The notes beneath the pieces are model-generated. The model was not told the origin of the DNA. It searched no databases and was given only the letters and a program-made list of their open reading frames with translations. The translations under genes and the position numbers were made by a program. DNA of 64,000 bases, taken from contig CM037777.1 in assembly GCA_021229015.1 (NCBI GenBank), forward strand, positions 57,419,608 to 57,483,607. Direction: 5' to 3'. This stretch comes from Solen grandis (Eukaryota > Mollusca > Bivalvia > Adapedonta > Solenidae). Of this stretch, positions 36,890 through 48,102 are shown one piece after another. Position 1 is the first letter of the stretch, and every line of letters starts with the position of its first letter.

Positions 36890-37030
36890 TGTAGTAGAGG
36901 TATAAAATGGCACTTGTACTATCTTGCCATACAGCTAGCTTTTGTGGCGACGTGGTAGAGTGTCCGATTTGCATACCGAGGGTCCAGAGTTCGATACCAG
37001 CTCGGGACAGTAGGATTTTACTTGGTTACA
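36890..37030 (+). repeat. Right LTR of the TRIM
   Basis: Same length as the left LTR, with three substitutions (ATACAG for ATAGAG, GTCCAGAG for GTCCCGAG, CGGGACAG for CGGGGCAG). A- and B-box-like motifs are unchanged. The purine tract ends four bases (TGTA) before the LTR start rather than directly at it. The start is fixed by the left LTR and the solo copy. Confidence 0.85.
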
Positions 37031-38260
37031 ATATCGCGACATGTCCAGGTAAGTGCAGGTGGAGCAAGACACCAAGTGCATAAAGGTAACCAGGTAGAAC
37101 ATTTTAACTATTAATTATTATTATTATTAATTTTTTTTTTGGAGGTTCCTCCATGGGATACCCAATTTATTGTCCCTGTAATATAGGTGCTGTTGAGGTT
37201 GAGGATCTAGCTATCCTCAGCTGACTTTACAAAATTTACATACATTTGATAAGTCAACATAATATATTACAGGGACTTATGAATCTCTAATTATAATAAA
37301 TATCATGTAAGGACATTTATAAGAGTATGTGCATAAAAAACAACAACAACATAGCAAGGACAAAAAAAAGGTAAATAAAAATGATATAAAGTACTGTTTG
37401 TGACTTAATTTTCAATTTACTTTACTCTTATATTCCAATTGTGTTTATTAATTGTAAAAATATTAACATTTCTTTTGTATATTTCCCTACTGTAGCATCA
37501 GTCTAACAAAGTATGATTTATGGCAAACCTGTAATAATGAACACCAATGGGGAGAGAGCTTGCAGTGTTATACTATTTTCCAGTCTCCCAATGAACTTAT
37601 AAAATAATCATTCGCTGAAATGTAAATTTATATGACGTCAGACCGCCAGACTCTGTGACACCAGTAAATGATATCATCTAAATAATGCAAAATTATTTCA
37701 GAGAAGTATTGTTTTCATGACTTTAATTCATATCCATTCCTGGTGGTATTGCTTTAAATAATGCAAAAACCAGTTCTTATTGGCTTTTATATGGGATGAG
37801 ATATATATCACAGCTGTTCATGTTTATATAATAATGTATGATTCAAAAACAAACAAAAGCAGCATATTGTGTAAGTCAGATTTGTTTTTCAATTATTAAT
37901 TTAAAGAGATGTCGCTTCAACAAATATATGAGACACAGCGAAACAACTATTTCAGAAAAGAAAGCTGACTATGAATTAGCCTGGTTACACAACTGCCAAT
38001 CAATCTATTAACTCTCCATGATCATATATTTATTACATATTTAAAATTACCTGCTGATAAGCCAGAGGCAGCATCTGGCTGGGCAGTGAGTACAACATAC
38101 CCTCTCCAGTGTTAGGATGGCTCATTAGGCCTGGCCGTAAGGGAAACAGACCATCTATCAGGAGATCCAGACCTCATCAGGTGCTCACCTGAAGGCAACC
38201 ATGTATGTAACCCAGACCAAGGCCCTACGTTACATATGTAATTAACAAGGTAAATACGAA

Positions 38261-38452
38261 GTGCTGTGGTCTTTTGGTAACATGCATGACTGCTGTTCCA
38301 AAGGTTGTTAGTTTGAAACTTGTTTAGAGACAGGGACTTTTTATGGCCATTCAAGGCACAAAGTACTGGTCCAACCGAGGAAATGTTGATAGGGACTTAT
38401 ATCAGTTATAAGAACTTGTTTTCTAATTCATGCAAAAATGAAAAAGTTTGGT
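38261..38452 (+). mobile_element. Family C SINE
   Basis: tRNA-like head GTGCTGTGGTCTTTTGGTAA, reversed-free B-box region GGTTGTTAGTTTGAAACTTG, body GGCACAAAGTACTGGTCCAA and end GAACTTGTTTTCTAATTCAT. It is collinear with 33395-33590 with moderate divergence. Confidence 0.7.
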
Positions 38453-38826
38453 TTTAAACTATATAGAGTGCAGGTCCATCTCATGGTTCAAACTTAGGTA
38501 TCCCATTATATTGGACAGTTTTGTAATCATATGTCAATATTAACAAACAAAACATGTGGGGTCCATGGTATAAACCATGCTATAATGACATCAAGTGTGC
38601 AATAATGGATCTACACTTCATTTATAAGTTTGTTTACTGAGGGCATTTAATTGTTTTACCCTCCTATCAAAATACACGATGTTTAAAAATAAAATGAAAT
38701 TTCTTTTTACTCTTCCATTAATTTTATACATTGAAGCAGACATGGAAATAAACTGCTGAATTCCAAACTGTCTGTTTTAAGTAATATCATCAGTGTTGGT
38801 TCATGCAAAAAAGAATGATATTATAT

Positions 38827-39126
38827 TTGTTTGTTTGTTATCTGGATTTAGTGTCCCACTAACAGTATTTTAGTCATTTGGAGACCATATTTACTTGAGT
38901 CAGATATAGTGCTGCCACACTGTATATTCACACCATAGACATGTGGCATGATACCACACCCAGTCACATTCTGATACCAAGCCAACTAGTCCTCAGGAAC
39001 TACCCCAAGCGATGGAGCTATACCAGTACCATTTTTACGACCTCAGTATGTCACAACCAGGGATCAAACCCAAAACCTACCAATTAATACCGATGCTCTC
39101 ACCACTCTGCCACCAGGACAGTAAAC
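38827..39126 (-). mobile_element. Family B SINE, full length with 12-bp target duplication
   Basis: The element starts with the (TTTG)n tail, continues GTCCCACTAACAGTATTTTA, GTGGCATGATACCACACCC and AAGCGATGGAGCTATACCAG, and ends with the reversed tRNA-like head (GGGATCAAACCCAAAACCTA, CACTCTGCCACCAGGAC). ATGATATTATAT occurs on both sides (38815-38826 and 39127-39138). About 300 bp. This is the best preserved copy of the family in the window and shows insertion by target-primed retroposition. Confidence 0.9.
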
Positions 39127-39204
39127 ATGATATTATATAAGATTTTTAACCCTTCATCTGATTAAAAGATGGGCTCCATTAATTCCATATTCTGTTCTTT
39201 TATA

Positions 39205-39312
39205 ATGGATAAGTCACATTAAACTAACACCAGGCCAACCAGTCCTAATTTGAAGAGTGGCTTCCAGGGATCAAACCTACAGCCTTCCACTCCTTAACAG
39301 ATACAGTAACCA
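39205..39312 (-). repeat. Family B SINE fragment
   Basis: Contains CACCAGGCCAACCAGTCCTA and the reversed head CAGGGATCAAACCTACAGCC, the right half of a family B copy in the same orientation as its neighbour. The left half is missing. Confidence 0.6.
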
Positions 39313-41424
39313 TTAAAAAAAGATAATGTAGTTACAACATTAAGCGCCTATAGCATAAAAAGAAAACCAACTGGTGACAGAAATCCTAATGTGAAATTCA
39401 ATAGGAATTTATGACAAAATCATGCATTCCTTAAATGACACTATCAAAGGTCTTTGGATTACAATGGAGTTTACCTCAGAAGACCAAACTTAAGGCTTGG
39501 GTCTAACATTCCAAAACAAAAACTATCATATCTAGAAAAATCCATGCACCTGAGGTTCTTGATCTTGGAATTAAGCCCACAAAACAGTTCAGTATGAGCC
39601 CCGTGTTTGTTGATAAAATCCCAAATAAAACATCCAAACAAAACGCTTGAGCCCGGAATGATAAATCAACTTTTCCAATAATTAATATTTATCAAATCCT
39701 CATGTGATGTTTGTTGTATAAACAGTTAATGCATAGAGGAGCACTTCATATGCAGGATTTGTTTGACTTCGGAAACCTAACGACTGCAGACAGGACTCGG
39801 CATATGTTTGTAAAGGCAATTCCAGTTGTGAAATCCTGCAAAGATATAGTCCCAGGGATCATGGCGGATTACCTCAAAATGATACTTATTTTCCTTTATT
39901 CCCTCGTTGTTAGGCAGATTTACCAATCAGCTTTCCCTTTGTCTTCACTTAAAACATTCTTTGGGGCTTATTTTTTGCGGAAACACCTTTGATGAGTAAC
40001 GGAAAAGCTTTTTACCTCATTGCAACTCTATGGAAAATGAACTTGAACGCTTCATTTACTGATATTTTCTCATTACTTCTTGAAAAGATATCAGTATTTA
40101 TTGTTTGTTTATTAGTTTGTGTAAAATGTTTTATGTTTCACATAGGATGTTTCAGAAACAGAGGTAGTTCATAAATATTCTTCCATAAAAAGTGCACCTG
40201 CATAACTGCATAGGAGGGATCAAGGCTTTACTTAACAAAATTGTTAGTGTATAAGCGCATACCTTTCACATTTTTTTTTTATTGTAGCAGAAAAATCTAC
40301 AATAAGTTCATTTAATTGGTCCAGAAAATTATGATATCATAACACGTGAACTGTCTAAAATATGGGGTTCCAAATAATCAAACATATCAGACTGTATTAA
40401 AGTTGCTTGTTGCAAGTTACTGTAAACCAATTCAGGTTTGCGGACACAATATTTGCATGTTACTGACGGTCTGTATTTTCACAGATATAAAGGTTCAGGC
40501 ACGTCAGTCTAGTGAACAAATAAATATCAACAATTCACAGGCTGGGGACAATTTCACACCAATTTAAGTTTACTGATTTATAACTCAGGCACAAAAAATG
40601 CTGATGCGCAAAGTAATTTGTAGTTTTACAGTACTGCATGGTGACAGGCTGATCATCAGGTCTAAATTCCGACAACTATACTCATAGTTCTAAGTTAAAA
40701 TTATATTCTTTGATTTGGTCGAAATGCATTCCTCTATTCCTGTTTCATGAAAAAGTCAAGCAAATGACTTCATTGACGTAAATTATTTCTCTGATAACTA
40801 ATCATATTTAGTAAGTAATTAAAAATTTGGTTATTTCTATTAGAAAAAGTCGACTGATGAAATTAGTCCCTTAGTATTTAAGTATTACTTAGTGCTAAGT
40901 ATTGTCACTGAAATTAAAATCAGGCTTCATACTCAGGTTGCATATGTCATTGCCTGATGCCTGATGACTTTCACAATTAGAATAATCTGTGTCTGGTTGC
41001 TAAGTAACAAATAAGAGATCAAGGCATGAAAAAACCCTGGACAAACTAGAAAAATATCCTTCTAAAACCACCTCTGTGTTTATATATTATTTTCTCCTGA
41101 TGATTTCCATTGCCATCAAATCCAAAATCTAAAATAAGAACAATTTGGAAACTAACGCATTACTTGGATTGTATTGATAAAACTATATTGAATTTTTCAC
41201 TACCAATATGCTATGGGCTCGAGATATTCTCTAGAGCATAATTTTTACATAAATCTACTGACTTCACATTTAATGGCTCATAAAATAAAATGATTATCTA
41301 AACCTTATTTAGCAAAAGTTTACTGCATGAAAATAGTCTTATAATTTAAGGCCTATTATTTCAAAAATGTATGCTATATAAATCATTCTCAACTCAAACT
41401 GCTCAGTTTATTGTTAAGTTTTGT
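39313..41424. other. Mixed DNA, no confirmed gene
   Basis: 39690-40180 is of mixed composition and holds two adjacent open plus-strand frames (39711-39992 and 39989-40174). I do not recognise them and they lack convincing splice or start context. 40430-40620 and 40690-40930 show weak similarity to 55200-55320 and 54830-54990. Confidence 0.35.
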
Positions 41425-41615
41425 TCACTTGTTTGCTTAAATGTCTGACAGTCTTTCAGTCATATAAGAACCTACAATAAGACGGACATAGTGGTATCAT
41501 GCCATGGACAAATGGAATGATACCATACATTATCCCGTCCAAGAACTACTCTTAGACACTGATCTACACAGGAGGGCTAGAACTGAGTACCATTTATGAA
41601 TAAATAAGTTACAGC
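41425..41615 (-). repeat. Family B SINE, head lost
   Basis: Tail GTTTGCTTAAATGTCTGACA with CAGTCATATAAG, then GTGGTATCATGCCATGGACA, then ACTGAGTACCATTTATGAA. The tRNA-like head is not found on the right. Confidence 0.65.
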
Positions 41616-41689
41616 CATGACAAAGCGTACCTCTTTGTCACGAGAAAGATGATCTAATTTTTGTTCCAACATTTAAACAAATGAAATAG

Positions 41690-42570
41690 TCCCCATGGCT
41701 TGGTGGTTAACCGGGAGGTCTTAGGTTTGATCTCATGCCTTGATATACCAAGACGTTAAAAACTGTACTGGAATATCTTAGCATATAAGATAATGGTTGG
41801 CTCAGTGTCCGGATAATGTGCTTAGCATGTAAGATATTGGTTACCCAGTGTCTGGATAATGTGCTTAGCATACACAATAATGGTTGGGCCAGTGTTGGGA
41901 TAATGTGCTTAGCATACACGATAATGGTTAACCCAGTGTTGGGATAATGTGCTTAGCGTACACAATAATGGTTAACCCAGTGTGTTGGGATAATGTGCTT
42001 AGCATACACAATAATGGTTAACCCAGTGTTGGGATAATGTGCTTAGCAGCCAAGATATTGGTTAGGCCCTGTGACAGGATAATGTGCTTATCCAGTGAGA
42101 TAATGTATGGGCCAGTGCAGGGATTATGTGCTTAGCATACAAGATAATGGTTGGTCCCAGTGTTGGGATAATGTGCTTAGCAGCCAATATATTGGTTGGG
42201 CCCTGTGTCAGGATAATGTGCTTATCCTGTGAGATAATGGGTGGACCAGTGTAAGGATAATGTGCTTAGCATACAGGACAACAGTTGGTCCAGTGTTGGG
42301 ATAATGAGCTTAGCACATACGATAACATTTGGCCCAGTGCTGGGATAATGTGATTAGCATATACCAGATGGACCAGTGTTGGAATAATGTGCTTAGCATA
42401 TGAGGTATTGGTTGGCTCAGTGTTGGGAGAATGTGCTTAGCGTATAATATAATGGTTGGCCCAGTGTCAGGATAATGTGACTAGGTGTGGTATCATTGCC
42501 CACTTGTCCACTGTCTCATATAAACAAAATGTCCCCAAATCCCTGAAATGCAGTAAAACAATCAAATCAA
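41690..42570 (+). mobile_element. Family B SINE expanded by an internal minisatellite
   Basis: Plus-strand tRNA-like head: ATGGCTTGGTGGTTAACCGG (A-box region), TTAGGTTTGATCTCATGCC (B-box region), then GATATACCAAGACGTTAAAA. The normal body follows only after the tandem array: GATAATGTGACTAGGTGTGG, TCATTGCCCACTTGTCCAC, and the tail CCCAAATCCCTGAAATGCAG plus CAATCAAATC. An ordinary copy is about 300 bp. This one is about 880 bp because of the array at 41771-42480. Confidence 0.8.
41771..42480 (+). repeat. 44-bp minisatellite, ~16 copies
   Basis: Unit GGATAATGTGCTTAGCATAC followed by ACAATAATGGTTAACCCAGT and GTTG, with length variants of about 40-46 bp. The unit corresponds to the segment of the SINE body that in other copies runs from CAGCATATAAGG-like sequence to GTGTCCGGATAATGTG. 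The short minus-strand frame here is repetitive and not a gene. Confidence 0.92.
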
Positions 42571-43888
42571 ACATGTGAACTTGAGTAGAATATTTTTTTA
42601 TTATAAAATTGATATGAGAATATTAGTACTTGATCGAAATAAGATAATGATTTTTTTTTTCTCCTTGAAAATATGAAACAAGTCTCAGACTACACTAATT
42701 CCTATACGTCTTTTTTTTTTCGTTTCCAGCTAAATAACTTTTTACATGTCTGCAATATTGCTTATCTATTAATATGCGTATTGATGTCCATAAAACCCAC
42801 TGTAATAAACATGCAATATTGGAATAATGTTTGTTTCTGAGAGGAAATAAAACACATTTACCGAAGAAATAAACATTTACTTCCTTACAGCTCCCGACTG
42901 ACCAATAATTTCTCCCTGAAAGCTCCCTCTATAATCCCCAAGGAACAATAACTTCTCCCTGGTCTGGCTCCCCTGCCGACCATCAGCATCATCTCAGTGA
43001 CCCGTTATCTTAACCTTATGTAGTAAATATGAAAACATCTGCTGATAAAGGAAGCAATAATAAAATATTAAGCTTCAGAGACTTAGCCGAAGTTTTCAGG
43101 CTATCTCATCATTACGTTGTTTGGAATTATTGGTAAATACCAAGCACAAGGTCATGGTACTGTTCAGACTGGTTTTCATGACTGCTCCACAGATTTTTCT
43201 AGAGTTTTCAAGATTGAGATTCTCAACTAGATAGATTGTTTAATCTGAAATATTAAGAATTTCCTGGATATCAAACTCACAGATTGATCAAATTTTATTC
43301 AGTGAAGATCCATAATATCACATTCCATTACAAAGCAGAACATCAATGGACCCAAATTCTACCTTTTGTGATTTGCTTAAAGTGACTGAAGTGCATTTTC
43401 ACATAGTCACATATAATATGATTCAATATAATGCAATTAACATTTAAATAAAAATAATGCAATATCTAAATTTATAACCTTACACATAGAATTTTAATGG
43501 AGCTGCACTGTTCTGTTCTGAATATTTTGAAATGTTCAGAGTGTTTATAACAGTTTTATCTGACTTTCCCATGGTGTAGAATAATGTATACATGGGATAA
43601 AATGATAAGTAAAGGCTACAAGGAGACATTACTCTTGTCTTATCCTTGCCATCATGAAAAACAATGAATCAACAGTATTTTACATCATTCTAAACAGAAA
43701 ATGTTTAAACTTTATTTATTTAAGATTTCTGGACAGAAAGTGAAACCGCTTGAGAAAATCTTATTGGTATTGATTGAGCAATCCCATGGTGCTTGATACT
43801 AGAGGAAACCATACCCAGAAGGAGCCCTGAACAGGTCACTGGTTGAAATTCTCCTACCATATACACAGTGGATCAACCTAGGATTAAA
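42571..43888. other. AT-rich DNA without recognisable gene
   Basis: Nothing recognised. 42885-43020 is pyrimidine-rich and of more mixed composition, without an open frame or repeat signature. Confidence 0.45.
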
Positions 43889-44122
43889 CCCTTTCCCTCA
43901 TATAGACTCATTTTGACGCACTCAATAGGTACCACATAAAGCCTGATCTGCAGAAAACCACAGTTAAACCTTACCAAATTTAATTATAAAGTCCTCATTT
44001 CCAGACCACTGAGGAGCAGCGAACAGCATAAAACCTGATCAGCCTGCGAGTTACTCGCAGGCTGATCTGGTTTTATGTTGTTTGCATAGGTCTTTTCATG
44101 GTGTCCTCTATGAGGGAAAGGG
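43889..44122 (-). mobile_element. TTAA-flanked hairpin MITE, copy 5 (234 bp)
   Basis: Complete minus-orientation copy with both 14-bp termini and the hairpin. TTAA lies on the right, and TTAAA on the left, where one extra A separates it from the terminus. Differences from the other copies are few. Confidence 0.9.
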
Positions 44123-44228
44123 TTAATCTAATTGCACTGATGAAAAGCCAATATATGAACAACTACTATAACAGGGCACCATTTCATAATTTAATTTAAT
44201 GTGATTCCTTTAAACATCAATTGGAAAA

Positions 44229-44345
44229 CAAGATTTTACAACTCATGCTAATCCCTCTTGACAGCTAATGTGTTGGACCAGTACTTTTAGCCCAGGAAGG
44301 TTATGAAAAAGTCTTGCCCCTGCAAAAAGGTTCTAAACCACAGTC
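44229..44345 (-). repeat. Family C SINE fragment
   Basis: Inverted family C blocks: TTGGACCAGTACTTTTAGCC, CAGGAAGGTTATGAAAAAGT, and a reversed head remnant AAAAAGGTTCTAAACCACAG. Confidence 0.55.
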
Positions 44346-44429
44346 ATGTACATGTACCCTACCTACATGGACCACAAGGCCCTTCAATTCCCAGGCCCCC
44401 ACTGTCAACAACAGGAGAGTTCTCTGGAA

Positions 44430-44530
44430 CACACGTCACCTGCTGAAGGGTGACGGAAAAAGTGTGATGGACAGACAGACAACGGAATAGTGATCCCTTT
44501 GTGTCATCTCTGCTTACAGCAGGTGACACA
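44430..44530 (+). mobile_element. GACA mini-MITE copy
   Basis: Left end ACACGTCACCTGCTG and right end CAGCAGGTGACACA, with core GTGATGGACAGACAGACAAC. The left terminus has one substitution relative to 2885. 101 bp, shorter than the 2885 copy because the GACA run is shorter. Confidence 0.7.
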
Positions 44531-47500
44531 AAAAGTGTCAAAACTGAGAGAAGATTCAGGGTATATCAATGCTGAAACTGAGTCACTATCTAATCAATAT
44601 ACCATATGTACATATAACTAGGTTTATATCACTTCCCACTGTGCTTGATTAATAAAACATATCAATATCAGAATATCTAGTCATATGAGAAATATGCTTT
44701 AAGTCTATATTGGGAGTTATGACACATTAACAGTTTCATGTGAAGTAATAACAGTATTATTTTTCAGCATCTGGTTTCTATGGTGATTACAACGAAGTAC
44801 TGCAAATGTAACACATCTGATACAACAGATTCGAAGGAAGTCATTAAATTTGGTATACTGAACATAAAAGTGTGCCTAATTTCACAGTTACTGATCTAAT
44901 CACTACTGCCTATTGTCCATCAAATAACTGACCAGTGTCCATCCATCTGGGCAGTCTTCATGTCTCCCCTGGAAACTTGTCAAGGTCACTGGTCACTTAG
45001 TATGAAGGCAAAGGCAAGCCGGGGTCAATGTGATAAGGTCAAAGATCACAGACTGACCAGTTAGGGAAGTGTGTCCACAACAATGAGTAAGACCGGCCAG
45101 AAATACTGACCGCTCGCCTTAATCAAAGTTTGTCCGTTTAGGAGCCAGTAATTACGATGCATTGACATTTCCCATAAAGTTTATGCTTCTATTGTTACTG
45201 TAATAGGACTAAGTGATAGGGACAAATCAAGCAGATCCAGGAAACGGTGGAAACCAGTCCAAGCCAAACAGGAAGCTTTAAATAGTTTGGTCACCAGAAC
45301 CAGTCCAAACAAAGTGACAGCATGTCCATGAGCATTTCTATGGCAGTCCCTGATAGTTGCCGGCTACTCATAGTAATTAATTAGATGTCAATCAACTGGA
45401 CACTTCTTGGACTCCATACATCAGCCTCTTGACTGGGTCAAAGCATGTTGCAGATCAAGTCTATCTAAAGATGCTCCATTCTCTCTCTCTCTCTCCTCCT
45501 CCTCTCTCTCTCATTCTCTCTTTTATATCTCAATTTTACCTTTTTAATCATCATTGTCACTCATTACTTGATTTTCCTAATAACAACACATATGAAGGAT
45601 GAAATGACATTTCATTTTATGTTGAATGGGAAAAAAAACACATTGCTTTAAGTTTAATCTGGATTGTCTGTTGTCTGGCATAGAGTAAAACTTTATTGTA
45701 AAATGATATATAATAATTAATTCAAACTATTTTCTTTATGTCAATTTGCAAACAATTTCTTACAACCTATAATATACTAATCTATATGGATGGTTCCTGG
45801 ATTGGACCAGTACTTTTGCACCTGCAGGTGGGGAGGGGTTGGTCATGAATTTTTTTTGCCCCAAATGGGGTTTAAACCACAGATATGTACACTACCCCTT
45901 GAAGCTCTTTATTGATTCAGAAACTGAAAAATCCTTGAAATTAAATGCCTTCAATGAAGGCAATAGTATAGGAAAATGTTCAAGTCACTTGTAAAGTAGT
46001 ATTACTTTTTATGATATATGTTCTTAACAGTACTATTTCTTAATAGTAATATAAAATGAAATTTGTGCATAGATTTTTATTGTAAAATTAGGAAGGAACA
46101 TTAAAACATTTTGGAACAGGTCAAAAAAAAAAAACTCTGGCAAATTGCCTGCATTTATTGTTATCTACTATTTACACACACAAAAAGTGGTATAGAATAA
46201 TTGTACCAAGGGGAATCATTCCATCAATTAAGAGCATAAAATTAGAATTATTTTCAGGAATTTAATGCCTGCATTGAGGAATGACTCCCCTTTTTTATGG
46301 TATTTATATGGCAAGAACGATACTGATCTTGACAATCGGAATATCGAAATACTAAAAACACTATGTGGACAATATAGGGCATCTTTTCAGACTAAAATAC
46401 AGCCTGGTATGTTCATAAACATGCTAATTGTGGTCGAACATGCACTTTATCTGTCCATTAACATGCATGAACATGCAATCGCTGGTGAATTGTCAAGCTC
46501 ACAATTACACAAAATCACGCATTCATTGAGTGACTTATGATGGTCAGGAATGGGAAACATTTTGAAAACATGGACAGGGAGAAAAATTCATCAACGGGGC
46601 TTGATTATCCAAAGGTACCCTGGGAAAAACGGATGACATCATTTCAAATAAACCATATCTTTTTCATCAGTCTCTGCCTATCGCCACCACTTGGCATTCA
46701 TAAACCGATGTCACCTAAATTGCGAAATTTCACAGTTTTCCGTATGACAGAATTTGCCATTGTCTTCAAGCCGGCTTACTGATAACGTCAGCTCATGGAA
46801 CCAGTCAAAATTTACGAATTCTTTATCATAACAGAACCAGTCTTAATAACGAATATCTCCGGAGAAGGGAGCACTTTGCAGAGGACGCATGACAGAGTTC
46901 TCATTACTTATTCATAAACAATTAATTTACAAAATGAATATTTAAAAAATTAAAAAGTTGGAAATCATGTTCTCGATAACAAACCATGAAGGACACCACA
47001 AAATCATGTTTATAAACTGATTATTGCAAAGTTGAATGACATTTTTTGAGAAGTTGTCATCTCAAATCATCAAATAATTATTCATGCTTGCAACAATTAA
47101 GTTAAAATATGAGTTATGCACATAAAATCCTCCACAACAGTCTACTGCCAGCATGGCTTGGAAACTGCAGAGAAAAAAACAAAACGCAAATGATAAAAAT
47201 GGACATCTTTTTTTAAAAAAATCAATGTTTCTAAAAATCAAATTTTAAAATAGCAATTAACTTAAAGTTTTATTCCTGAGGGTATTTATAGCTTAACATA
47301 AAGATTATTTATAGCGCTTGGTGCATTTACAAAACTTTGGAAGGAATTTGCATTACTGATTATGTACCTAACTGTGATCAAACTGATATACCAAAAAAAA
47401 TAAGAAAGATGTTTCTATTATTTTATCTTTCTTAATAGTCTATGCTTTTAATTATTTGAATAATTATGCTTTTCTCATGCTTGACCTACAATGAAAGTCC

Positions 47501-47887
47501 CAGTCAGACAGAAAGAATTCTTTATTTCGAACAATTTAGGTACTGATGACAGTTCCTTTGTCCAGTGCTTATTAGTGTTCACTGATTATGGACCCAAAGG
47601 TTGCAAGTTCAGTCCCTGCTGGAGGACCTAGAATCTATCCATCCTTTCCTGATGCAAATATTTGGTGCGACAAAGGAACAGACAAGAAGGCTTAGTATAA
47701 GCTGAAATAACCTGTTGTTCAATAGATACATGTATAATAGAAATCAGTTTCAATTAAAAAGAAATTTGAAGTTGACAATTATCCCCCAATACACTACCTT
47801 GACTCTAACAATATGAAAAAAATAATGTATTGGAATAATTTGGTATCCCATGATATGACGTGAAACAACAGGATGGTATACATGTTA
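44531..47887. other. Mixed DNA, no confirmed gene
   Basis: 44940-45380 and 46260-46900 have more balanced composition than their surroundings. The latter holds two consecutive open plus-strand frames (46265-46540, 46537-46782), unrecognised. 45480-45530 is a (CT)n tract. 45795-45895 is an inverted family C SINE fragment (ATTGGACCAGTACTTTTGCA). 47560-47690 has a weak tRNA-like head (GGTTGCAAGTTCAGTCCCTG). Confidence 0.4.
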
Positions 47888-48102
47888 AACTGTAAATCAT
47901 TATTTTTTGTTGACATTAAATTTCGTGAAATCTATGATTAAACCAATTTCATTGGAAACAATCATATTCATGGATTCATTTTTAGAAAACATTAGTTCTG
48001 CTTATTGAACAGTTTCCATGGAGATAAATAATTATGGATAAAAACCCAACCACAAAATATATGAAAATTAGTCCCCCACAAAAATAATGATGATATACAT
48101 TA
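47888..48102. repeat. Possible old MITE with imperfect inverted ends
   Basis: Left end TAAACTGTAAATCATTATTT followed by TTTGTTGACA. The right end has CCCCCACAAAAATAATGATG then ATATACA. These are imperfect inverted counterparts about 215 bp apart, with a TTTCGTGAAATCTATGATTA block inside. No target duplication is clear. Confidence 0.35.

Larger units (their letters stand above)
36634..37030 (+). mobile_element. TRIM-type miniature LTR retrotransposon (397 bp)
   Basis: Two 141-bp LTRs (36634-36774 and 36890-37030) differ at three positions (97.9 % identity) and begin TGTAGTAG and end GGTTACA. After the left LTR and a 2-bp spacer comes TGGCGCCCAACGT (36777-36789), matching 13 bases of the primer site for tRNA-Lys(CUU). 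Before the right LTR lies the purine tract GAAAGGAGGGGG (36874-36885). ATAT flanks both sides (36630-36633, 37031-37034). The 115-bp interior has no coding capacity, so mobility would need proteins from another element. Each LTR contains a tRNA-Ala-like sequence. Plausible frames across it are not genes. Alternative readings (two tandem SINEs) do not explain the primer site, purine tract and duplication. Confidence 0.88.
36589..37096 (-). mobile_element. Family A SINE split by the TRIM insertion
   Basis: The left part (36589-36633) has the (TTG)n tail and AATTCAGTCATAT. The right part (37031-37096) continues CGCGACATGTCCAGGTAAGT and GCAGGTGGAGCAAGACACC. Removing 36634-37034 joins them into the normal family A order seen at 61137-61386. 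The tRNA head expected to the right of 37096 is missing, so this SINE is 5'-truncated. Confidence 0.8.

Noticed and set aside
41707..41919. Repetitive 70-residue minus-strand protein
   Set aside because: A product of the 44-bp minisatellite; 44 is not divisible by three and the frame is lost after a few units.
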